A DNA stretch of 5,002 bases, taken from positions 1-5,002 of the forward strand of contig JAVBQX010000036.1 of NCBI GenBank assembly GCA_031548645.1. The letters are read 5' to 3'. This DNA is from WRMR01 sp031548645. Its GTDB lineage: Bacteria > Planctomycetota > Planctomycetia > Pirellulales > Thermoguttaceae. Position 1 is the stretch's first letter; each line of letters starts with the position of its first letter. Of the stretch, positions 1 to 5,002 are shown piece by piece. The notes below the pieces were generated by a model. That model did not search any database. It had not been told where the DNA came from and saw only the letters and a program-made list of their open reading frames with translations. A program made the position numbers and the translations under genes.

Positions 1-161
1 TCCTCGCGCCCCGCGATGATGTTCAACAGCGTCGTTTTGCCGCAACCGTTCGGGCCGACCAGGCCGATTTTGTGGCCGGGAAAAACCTGGAACGTCACAT
101 CGGCCAACACGGGCTGATCCGAGCCGAAATGTTTGCGAAGATGCTCAACGGACAACAACAT
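1..161 (-). CDS. ABC-F family ATP-binding protein, N-terminal part (runs off left edge)
   Basis: The reading frame starts with ATG at 161 on the minus strand and stays open to the window edge, giving 53 codons of the first nucleotide-binding domain. It shows the usual domain start (MLLSVEHLRKHFG, residues 1-13), a short beta-strand region, and a clear Walker A motif GPNGCGKTT at residues 36-44 with K42 as the ATP-binding lysine, followed by LLNIIAGRE. The MLLS start and the IGLVGPNG context resemble ABC-F proteins, which are soluble, have two ATPase domains and act on ribosomes (translation factors or antibiotic-resistance factors) rather than pumping substrates. An N-terminal domain of an ordinary ABC exporter ATPase cannot be excluded, because the signature motif, Walker B and ABC-F linker lie outside the window. 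A GGTGAG Shine-Dalgarno eight bases upstream supports this start. The gene diverges from the permease operon, so it is unlikely to be their motor. Confidence 0.85.
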   Translation of the reverse strand, partial: MLLSVEHLRKHFGSDQPVLADVTFQVFPGHKIGLVGPNGCGKTTLLNIIAGRE

Positions 162-169
162 GGGGCAGA

Positions 170-175
170 CTCACC
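170..175 (-). promoter_or_regulatory. Shine-Dalgarno of the ABC-F gene
   Basis: Read on the minus strand this is GGTGAG, eight bases before the ATG at 161. It is the only convincing ribosome binding site in the window. The other three genes have none, so it also helps fix the ABC-F start. Confidence 0.6.
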
Positions 176-211
176 AAAATTCAATCGACTTGGTTCGGAA
201 ATTACCTAAAA

Positions 212-248
212 GGTAGCCGACCGATCTCCGAGCGGTCGGGGCGACGAC
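212..248. repeat. Palindromic hairpin repeat, copy 1 (inverted relative to copy 2)
   Basis: A 7-bp perfect stem, CCGACCG (217-223) with CGGTCGG (233-239), closes a 9-base loop ATCTCCGAG (224-232). It is preceded by GGTAGCCGA (212-220) and followed by CGACGAC (242-248). The stretch 222-235 is the exact reverse complement of 311-324 in copy 2, and 212-220 of 322-330. A further small palindrome, TACCT-AAA-AGGTA (203-215), overlaps its left edge. The form resembles REP-type dispersed intergenic elements; whether it recurs in the genome cannot be seen from this window. Confidence 0.75.
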
Positions 249-288
249 AGTCGGCAGAACGTGCCAAAAGCTTCATTGACGGGTTTTG

Positions 289-330
289 GTCGTCGAGTAC
301 GACGACGTAGCCGCTCGGAGATCGGCTACC
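289..330. repeat. Palindromic hairpin repeat, copy 2, with an adjoining second hairpin
   Basis: Two hairpins lie in tandem. The first is GTCGTCG (289-295) with CGACGAC (300-306) around a 4-base loop AGTA. The second is GTAGCCG (308-314) with CGGCTAC (324-330 region, pairing 323-329) around the loop CTCGGAGAT (315-322 region), which is the reverse complement of the copy 1 loop. After CCACC comes a run of five T (335-339), so on the plus strand it superficially resembles an intrinsic terminator. However, no rightward gene ends before it and the T run does not directly follow the stem. Confidence 0.72.
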
Positions 331-400
331 CACCTTTTTGCCGTAACAACAAAAGAGACAGGTGGCATTTAAATCCCAACGGGTGACAATAAAACGACTT

Positions 401-428
401 ATTGTGCCTGATATCGATCAAATGTCAA
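401..428 (-). promoter_or_regulatory. Probable sigma70-like promoter for the ABC-F gene
   Basis: On the minus strand there is a perfect -35 box TTGACA (423-428), a 16-base spacer, and CACAAT (401-406), which matches four of six bases of the -10 consensus. Transcription would begin near 394 and give a leader of about 230 bases that includes both hairpin repeats. This is inferred from consensus matching only; the -10 is modest. Confidence 0.45.
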
Positions 429-565
429 GTGTTATGTGCAATGGGACGCCTCATGAACACATACAGAACCTCTGCCCTCATCACAACACTATTTTCGTGT
501 AACAATCAAAATATTCCGGTATTTTTGTGAAAAAGGGATTCCGATTACGTAAAAACCGAATATGC

Positions 566-594
566 TTGATATATATTGATTTATTGGGTATGAT
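566..594 (+). promoter_or_regulatory. Probable sigma70-like promoter for the permease operon
   Basis: TTGATA (566-571, five of six bases of the -35 consensus) and TATGAT (589-594, five of six of the -10 consensus) are separated by the optimal 17 bases. They sit in AT-rich sequence, with a start expected near 601 and a 5' leader of about 55 bases before the ATG at 656. No operator or riboswitch-like fold was recognised between the boxes and the gene. Confidence 0.6.
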
Positions 595-655
595 TATCCG
601 TTTGTCGTGATGTTTTTTGTAATCCGTCATTATTTACTGCTACACATAACAAATT

Positions 656-1606
656 ATGACCTCGTTCATGCTTGAAACGCCGCTGTATGCTGCGATTCCC
701 AACTGGATTTGGGCCGTCCGCTATATTGACCTTGTCGCGATCGGGGTTTTTCTCCTGTTCGCGCTGGTTGTCTGGGTTTTTCGGAGTTACGTGCCAAAAA
801 TCGGTGCCATAGCTTGGGTTACGTTCAAAGAAACCGTTTCGCAGCCGCTGTTCCTTATCCTCGTGTTGATCGGGTTGTTCGCCCTGTTCATCTTTTTGTA
901 CATCCCCTACCATACGCTGGGGGAAGACCTTAAGTTGGTCATTACACAAGGGTTGACGCTCATCAAACTCATGGCGATCTTTCTGGCTGTCTGGACGGCA
1001 AGTTTTTCCGTGGCCGAAGAGCTCGAAGGCAAAACGGCCCTGATGATTTTGGCCAAACCGGTCAGTCGGCTCCAGTTCATCCTCGGGAAATACTCCGGGG
1101 TCGTCATGGCCGTGACGTTGATTTTTTTGATTTTGGGATTCTTTTTCCTCAATACCGTGTCATACAAGGTCGTGTTCGACGCCCGTGAGAGTGCCAAGGA
1201 TGTTCCCACCGCTTTGGATTGCACTCAACAGGTCATGTCGACGCTGCCGAGTTTCGCATTGTCGTTTCTTGAAACCCTGATCCTCACGGCGATTGCGATC
1301 GCCATTTCGACCCGGCTTTCCCTGCTGCCGAACCTGACCATCTGTCTTGCGGTTTATGTCATCGGGCACCTCGCGCCGATGATCGTGCAGTCGTCGGTCG
1401 GGCAGATCGCGTTCGTGGCCTTCGTGGCCGACCTGGCCTGTGCGGTGTTGCCCGTGCTGGAGCATTTCAACATGGAAACCAACGTCGCGATGGGGCAACC
1501 GCCGACCTGGTGGTATGTATTCTGCACGGCGATTTACGCCGTCATGTACAGCGGCCTTGCGCTCGTGTTCGGCCTGTTCCTGTTCGAAGACCGCGACCTG
1601 GCCTAA
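656..1606 (+). CDS. ABC-2 type transporter permease (single module)
   Basis: A 316-residue integral membrane protein of the ABC-2 permease class (NosY-like), probably a membrane subunit of an ABC exporter of unknown substrate. About eight hydrophobic segments are visible, near residues 24-42, 65-83, 100-120, 146-168, 202-218, 222-243, 247-268 and 287-311. After the third lies the family's cytoplasmic coupling motif: E122, G125-K-T127, then LAKPVSR (132-138) and G144-K145. The C-terminus is acidic (FEDRDLA), a form I associate with planctomycete members. A candidate promoter lies 62 bases upstream. There is no Shine-Dalgarno before the ATG at 656 (preceding bases CATAACAAATT). ATG at 668 (residue 5) is an alternative start and would remove only four residues. 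The second permease follows 103 bases downstream on the same strand, so co-transcription is likely. No substrate can be named, and no dedicated ATPase is seen. Confidence 0.87.
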   Translation: MTSFMLETPLYAAIPNWIWAVRYIDLVAIGVFLLFALVVWVFRSYVPKIGAIAWVTFKETVSQPLFLILVLIGLFALFIFLYIPYHTLGEDLKLVITQGLTLIKLMAIFLAVWTASFSVAEELEGKTALMILAKPVSRLQFILGKYSGVVMAVTLIFLILGFFFLNTVSYKVVFDARESAKDVPTALDCTQQVMSTLPSFALSFLETLILTAIAIAISTRLSLLPNLTICLAVYVIGHLAPMIVQSSVGQIAFVAFVADLACAVLPVLEHFNMETNVAMGQPPTWWYVFCTAIYAVMYSGLALVFGLFLFEDRDLA

Positions 1607-1709
1607 CAAACTAAAAACCAATAACGAAAAACTAATAGTTGAATATTGAAAAACGCATCTCATCGCTTGCGCAACTATTCACTATTAGTTATTAACTTTT
1701 CACTATCCC
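1604..1709. repeat. Composite heptanucleotide repeat with inverted arms filling the permease intergenic gap
   Basis: The left part has a 7-base period, with units at 1604-1610 (starting on the TAA stop codon), 1611-1617 CTAAAAA, 1618-1624 CCAATAA, and so on to 1652. The right part is again 7-periodic in the opposite sense, with units from 1674 (ACTATTC), 1681 (ACTATTA), 1688, 1695 and 1702, ending one base before the next ATG. Between them is a core of about 20 bases (1653-1673) containing CGCTTGCG at 1664-1671. The arms 1630-1645 and 1676-1690 are reverse complements over 15 bp with one bulged T, so a large hairpin with a 30-base loop is possible. It resembles the heptameric STRR repeats known from heterocystous cyanobacteria. 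No transposase or target duplication was found. Confidence 0.75.
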
Positions 1710-3629
1710 ATGTTTTTTGGCCCGGTTTTTACGCGTGAGGTGACGATCGCGCCGCGACGCGAGCGGACGTTTCTTTCGCGGAGCGTTTACGTCGCCCTGC
1801 TGCTGTTGCTGGTCTGCACGGCCTGGCTCGTCATGACGGGCACGCAAATGATCCGCGATCCCGGCGATTTCGCGCGTTTCGGCAGCAGCCTGTTCCAGCT
1901 TTTGGCGCCGCTGCAACTGGTCATCTTCTTCTTTTTTTCCGGGATGCTCGCCGCCGGGGCCGTCGCACAGGAAAAAGACCGCAAAACCTTGCTCCTGCTC
2001 CTGCTGACCCGGATGAGCAACGGCGAACTGGTGCTCGGAAAACTGATGGCCAGCCTGCTTATGGTGCTCGTGCTGCTTGTCACGTCGGTGCCCGTTTTCA
2101 TGCTGATTTCGCTGCTCGGCGGCGTTTCGCACGTCCAGGTCGTTCGCGTGTTCCTTGTGACGCTGTTCAGCGTGCTCGCCTGCGGGAGTCTCGGTTCGTG
2201 CGTCGCCCTGTGGCGCGAAAAAACCTTCCAAGCTCTGGCCATCACGGTGCTGATTCTCGTGACCTGGCTCGGTTTCTGGGAGGCCGTCGCATCGGGTTTG
2301 CTGGGCCGAACCTGGTTTGAATTTTCCACCGTCGCCATCGCCCGGGCCATGAGTCCGTGGCAGGCGATTACGCTCGCTTCGCGGCCGTCGCTCGAACTTT
2401 CAACCGGCGTACTCGGATTCGGCGGCACGTTGCTCGGACCGATTTCGGGCTTTTTGGCCGCGTTCGCCGCGCTGACCGTGCTGATCAACGCGATCGCGGT
2501 GTTCATGGTGCGCATCTGGAATCCTTCGCGGGAACTACGCAAGACGGGCGCCGAACAGGACACCTGGCGCAAGGAATCGACCGAACTTTCGACCGCTTAC
2601 CGCACTCAACATACCGAACAAGACGGTGGCACACCCACCCTGAAACCGGAACACCTCGCCGCACTAGCCGAACCGACGACGGAAAGCCTTTCGCAGGCGT
2701 CCGAATTGGAAAACGCCCGGGCCTTGGCCACGCATTCGGCGCCGGGTCGCGTGCGGCACGTTTGGGACAACCCGGTCGTCTGGCGGGAAATCCGCACGCG
2801 GGCCTACGGACGGAAAACGCTCGTCATCCGGCTCGCCTATGTCGTTCTGGCTGTCTGCTGCGTCGTGATGCTGCACTCGCTGATTCAATCCGTTTACGCG
2901 ACCGGCATCGGCGTGACGATTCCGCAACTGGCCGGGCCCTTCATACCGCTGCTGATTCTCTCGCTCGTGCTGGTCAACGCCCAGGCGGTCACGTCGCTGA
3001 CCTCGGAACGCGACGGGGGAACCTTCGACCTCCTGCTCGCCAGCGACATCACGCCGAAGGAATTCGTTTACGGCAAACTCGGCGGCACGTTCTACAACAT
3101 GAAGGAAATGGTGCTTTTCCCGCTATTTTTGGCCGTTTATTTCTGGGGCTCGGGCGCGATTTCGGGCACGAACGCCTTTTTCCTGTTCGTCGGCCTGACG
3201 GTTCTATACGCATTCGTCGCGATGGTCGGCGTGCACATCGGCATGCAATACGAAAACACGCGAAACGCGGTAGCCGTCAGCCTTGGCGTCGTCTTTTTCC
3301 TGTTCCTCGGCATTTCGGCCTGCATGTGGATCATGGTCGCGTTCAGCGGTTCGTTCGGGGCCCAGTTGCAGCCGTTTCTCGCGTTCATGGTCGGCGGCGG
3401 CGTCGGGTTGTACGCCGTGCTCGGGGCGAAAAACCCGTCCGCGGCCATCGGCCTGGCTTCGTGCCTGCTGCCGTTGATGACCTTCTACGCCATCACGAGC
3501 CTGCTGCTCGGATTTTATCACTATGTTTTCGTCGCAACCGTCATCGCTTACGGTTTCACGACCGTCGCCATGCTGATCCCGGCCATAGATGAATTCGACG
3601 TCGCCACCGGAAGAACGACGGCTGATTGA
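1710..3629 (+). CDS. Double-module ABC-2 type transporter permease
   Basis: A 639-residue membrane protein built from two related ABC-2 permease halves, so one chain could supply a complete pair of transmembrane domains. Half 1 (about 1-270) and half 2 (about 350-639) share aligned landmarks: R9-E10 with R24 and Y27 matches R359-E360 with R374 and Y377 at the same spacing. The coupling motif E88-x-D-x-x-T93 to G110-K-L matches E433-x-D-x-x-T438 to G455-K-L, 22 residues apart in both. About 14 hydrophobic segments are visible, six in half 1 and eight in half 2. The hydrophilic, charged linker (about 271-350) has many E, R, T and Q and is probably cytoplasmic. The start at 1710 gives the MFFGPVFTRE beginning that I associate with planctomycete homologues, although no Shine-Dalgarno precedes it, only repeat sequence. 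It is probably the partner of the upstream permease. Substrate is unknown; the linker has no recognised domain. Confidence 0.87.
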   Translation: MFFGPVFTREVTIAPRRERTFLSRSVYVALLLLLVCTAWLVMTGTQMIRDPGDFARFGSSLFQLLAPLQLVIFFFFSGMLAAGAVAQEKDRKTLLLLLLTRMSNGELVLGKLMASLLMVLVLLVTSVPVFMLISLLGGVSHVQVVRVFLVTLFSVLACGSLGSCVALWREKTFQALAITVLILVTWLGFWEAVASGLLGRTWFEFSTVAIARAMSPWQAITLASRPSLELSTGVLGFGGTLLGPISGFLAAFAALTVLINAIAVFMVRIWNPSRELRKTGAEQDTWRKESTELSTAYRTQHTEQDGGTPTLKPEHLAALAEPTTESLSQASELENARALATHSAPGRVRHVWDNPVVWREIRTRAYGRKTLVIRLAYVVLAVCCVVMLHSLIQSVYATGIGVTIPQLAGPFIPLLILSLVLVNAQAVTSLTSERDGGTFDLLLASDITPKEFVYGKLGGTFYNMKEMVLFPLFLAVYFWGSGAISGTNAFFLFVGLTVLYAFVAMVGVHIGMQYENTRNAVAVSLGVVFFLFLGISACMWIMVAFSGSFGAQLQPFLAFMVGGGVGLYAVLGAKNPSAAIGLASCLLPLMTFYAITSLLLGFYHYVFVATVIAYGFTTVAMLIPAIDEFDVATGRTTAD

Positions 3630-3636
3630 TTGAACT

Positions 3637-4920
3637 TCAGGCGGCGAAAAACCGTTCGGCGGCGGCGATGGTTTCGTCGATCATTGCGTCGGTGTGCGCA
3701 ACCGAAAGGAAAAAGGCTTCGAACTGGCTACAGGGCATGTACACGCCGGATTCGGCCATGTCCCAGAAATACCGGGCGAACCGTTCCGTATCGCAACACG
3801 CGGCACTGTCCCAGTCGACGACCGGGTCCGGATTGAAAAAGAGCGTCATCATCGACCCGCAGCAGGTCGCGTTTGCCGCGACGCCGTGTTTTCGGGCCGC
3901 TTCGACCAATCCGGCGGCGAGCCGGTTCGTTTTTTGTTCGAGCTGTTCGTAAGGCTTCGTCTCGCGCAGCGTTTCGAGCGTCGCGATGCCCGCGGCGGTG
4001 GCCAACGGGTTGCCGCTGAGTGTGCCAGCCTGAAAAACCTTGCCGGCGGGAAGGATGTGCCGCATGATTTCGGAACGTCCGCCGTAAGCCCCGACGGGCA
4101 GTCCGCCGCCGATGACCTTGCCGAGCGTCGTCAGGTCGGGCATGACGCCGAATCGCTCCTGTGCTCCGCCGTAACCGACGCGGAAACCGCACATGACCTC
4201 GTCGAAAATGAGGACGGCCCCATGTTTCTCCGTTTCGCGTCGCAGCGTTTGCAGGAAGTCCGGAGTGCCGACGACGCAACCCATGTTCCCCGCGACGGGC
4301 TCGACGATGACCGCGGCGAGTTCGTCGCCGAAACGGTCGAAGGCTTCCGAAACGGCGACCGGATCGTTGTAGGGCAGGATCAACGTGTCGGCGGTGGTGC
4401 CCGGCGTGACGCCCGGCGAATTGGGAACCGACAAGGTCGCCGCCGCGCTGCCCGCCGCGACGAGCAGACTGTCGACGTGACCGTGGTAGTTGCCGGCGAA
4501 TTTTATAATGCGATTTCGGCCCGTGAAACCGCGGGCGAGACGGATCGCGCTCATCGTCGCTTCCGTGCCCGAGTTGACCAGCCGGACCATTTCGACCGAA
4601 GGCAAGGCGTCGATGATCAGTTCGGCGAGCCGGTTTTCGTTCCGCGTCGGGGCGCCGAAGCTCGTGCCGTCGAGCACCACCTTTTGCAGGGCCTCGACGA
4701 CCGCGGGGTGCGAATGCCCGAGAATCATGGGCCCCCACGAGAGCACGTAGTCGATGTAGCGGTTGCCGTCGACGTCGATAAGCGTGGCCCCTTCGCCGCG
4801 TGCCATGACGATGGCCGTGCCGCCGACCGCGCCGAAGGCCCGCGCCGGACTGTTGACCCCGCCGGGAATCAATCGCCCGGCCTGTTCCATGATCCGCTTG
4901 CTGTTGGTGTGGTGCATCAT
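3637..4920 (-). CDS. hemL: Glutamate-1-semialdehyde 2,1-aminomutase
   Basis: A complete 427-residue cytoplasmic PLP enzyme, the usual length for HemL. It converts glutamate-1-semialdehyde to 5-aminolevulinate, the last step of the C5 route into heme and other tetrapyrroles, normally after glutamyl-tRNA reductase. Class III aminotransferase features appear in order: IPGGVNSPARAF near the N-terminus (18-29), the phosphate-binding NSGTEA (117-122), NYHGHVD (144-150), VEPVAGNMG (206-214), FDEV with D240 contacting the PLP ring nitrogen, the Schiff-base lysine K268 in LGKVIGGGLPVGAYGG, and GTLSGNPLA (299-307). No key residue is missing. ATGs at 4920 and 4917 are adjacent, and M11 (ATG at 4890) is a further option; the first two suit family length better. 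No Shine-Dalgarno is present because a heptamer repeat abuts the start. It converges on the upstream permease gene with 7 bp between stop codons, and no functional link is evident. Confidence 0.96.
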   Translation of the reverse strand: MMHHTNSKRIMEQAGRLIPGGVNSPARAFGAVGGTAIVMARGEGATLIDVDGNRYIDYVLSWGPMILGHSHPAVVEALQKVVLDGTSFGAPTRNENRLAELIIDALPSVEMVRLVNSGTEATMSAIRLARGFTGRNRIIKFAGNYHGHVDSLLVAAGSAAATLSVPNSPGVTPGTTADTLILPYNDPVAVSEAFDRFGDELAAVIVEPVAGNMGCVVGTPDFLQTLRRETEKHGAVLIFDEVMCGFRVGYGGAQERFGVMPDLTTLGKVIGGGLPVGAYGGRSEIMRHILPAGKVFQAGTLSGNPLATAAGIATLETLRETKPYEQLEQKTNRLAAGLVEAARKHGVAANATCCGSMMTLFFNPDPVVDWDSAACCDTERFARYFWDMAESGVYMPCSQFEAFFLSVAHTDAMIDETIAAAERFFAA

Positions 4921-4954
4921 TAGGGATTAGGGGTTAGGGGTTAGTTGAGGAGGG
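4920..4954. repeat. Telomere-like heptamer array (TTAGGGG type) at the hemL start
   Basis: Units of 7 bases run without interruption: TTAGGGA (4920-4926, sharing one base with the hemL start codon), TTAGGGG (4927-4933 and 4934-4940), then the degenerate TTAGTTG (4941-4947) and AGGAGGG (4948-4954). Four G runs, at 4923, 4930, 4937 and 4952, give a plausible G-quadruplex on the plus strand, which is the template strand of hemL. The array lies exactly where the hemL ribosome binding site would be expected. Confidence 0.85.
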
Positions 4955-4983
4955 CAATCATTCCGCTTGCGAAATTTTTCACC
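4955..4983. repeat. Segment related to the core of the 1604-1709 repeat
   Basis: CGCTTGCG at 4964-4971 and the following 12 bases align without gaps to 1664-1683, with 16 of 20 positions identical (shared CGCTTGCG, AA, T and TTCAC). The preceding bases (GCAATCATTC) also resemble the left side of the other core (GCATCTCAT). I read it as the core and start of the right arm of a second composite element whose left arm is the TTAGGGG array. The remaining bases to 5002 show nothing I can name, and no hemL promoter was recognised here. Confidence 0.5.
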
Positions 4984-5002
4984 TTAATGTGCGGACAATA
5001 AA

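Larger units (their letters stand above)
162..655. other. Divergent intergenic region (494 bp) without a supported gene
   Basis: No convincing coding sequence lies here. The left half (about 203-340) is GC-rich and dominated by the inverted hairpin repeats. The right half (about 341-655) is AT-rich, contrasts with the GC-rich genes, and carries promoter-like boxes for both directions. The only short frames seen (for example 453-530, 25 codons) lack ribosome binding sites and recognisable content. Confidence 0.7.

Noticed and set aside
308..339. Intrinsic terminator (hairpin plus five T)
   Set aside because: No plus-strand gene ends upstream, the T run is separated from the stem by about five bases, and the hairpin is better explained as one half of the inverted repeat pair.
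508..525. AAAATA/TATTTT hairpin
   Set aside because: A 6-bp stem made only of A-T pairs in AT-rich sequence is weak and likely to arise by chance.
453..530. Short plus-strand frame of 25 codons between the divergent genes
   Set aside because: No ribosome binding site, no recognisable signal or motif, and it lies in AT-rich promoter sequence; length is within chance expectation.
1604..1709. CRISPR array or insertion sequence remnant
   Set aside because: The 7-base units are far too short for CRISPR repeats and have no spacers. There is no transposase fragment or target-site duplication.
2357..3592. Long open frame (411 codons) on the plus strand inside the second permease
   Set aside because: It is arginine-, histidine- and glycine-rich with no domain signal, and overlaps a clear membrane protein in another frame: a shadow of GC-rich coding sequence.
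3694..4923. Long open frame (409 codons) on the plus strand opposite hemL
   Set aside because: It mirrors hemL in antisense and is rich in R, D, G and V, as expected from GC-biased codon positions read backwards; hemL itself is unambiguous.
4920..4947. True telomeric repeat or chromosome end
   Set aside because: Only about four units, the flanks are coding on one side and core repeat on the other, and the same period-7 design occurs inside the permease operon with a different unit.
4940..4960. Tiny upstream reading frame before hemL on the minus strand (six codons)
   Set aside because: Too short to judge, no clear ribosome binding site, and its stop lies within the heptamer array.

Overview
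The window reads as part of a moderately GC-rich bacterial chromosome, most likely Planctomycetota (Pirellulales-like). I infer this from recognising the two ABC-2 permeases, in particular the acidic end (FEDRDLA) of the first and the REV...PRR start with a QEKD motif of the second. It also fits that three of the four genes lack a visible Shine-Dalgarno sequence. The assignment rests on recalled family resemblance, not on a search.

Layout, left to right: (1) positions 1-161, minus strand, the first 53 codons of an ABC-F type ATPase that runs off the left edge. (2) 162-655, an AT-rich divergent intergenic region. It holds a probable minus-strand promoter for the ABC-F gene, an inverted pair of hairpin repeats (about 212-330), and a good sigma70-like promoter (566-594) for the rightward genes. 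(3) 656-1606 and 1710-3629, plus strand, two membrane proteins of the ABC-2 permease class. The second is a double-length protein made of two related halves. (4) 1604-1709, the gap between them, filled from stop codon to start codon by a heptanucleotide-periodic repeat with inverted arms. (5) 3637-4920, minus strand, a complete hemL (glutamate-1-semialdehyde 2,1-aminomutase), tail-to-tail with the permease at a 7-bp gap. (6) 4920-5002, upstream of hemL, a telomere-like TTAGGGG heptamer array followed by a segment related to the core of the 1604-1709 repeat.

The two permeases probably form one operon and one membrane complex. Together they carry three copies of a motif with the pattern E, then T five residues on, then G-K 22 residues on. 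No cognate transporter ATPase is visible: the ATPase on the left is the soluble ABC-F type and points away. HemL makes 5-aminolevulinate for tetrapyrrole synthesis and has no obvious functional link to the permeases.

The least ordinary content is non-coding. The composite heptamer/CGCTTGCG repeats reach right up to the start codons of two genes, and the paired hairpins between the divergent genes keep their loop while changing stem bases in a compensatory way. Neither fits a standard insertion sequence, CRISPR or riboswitch.
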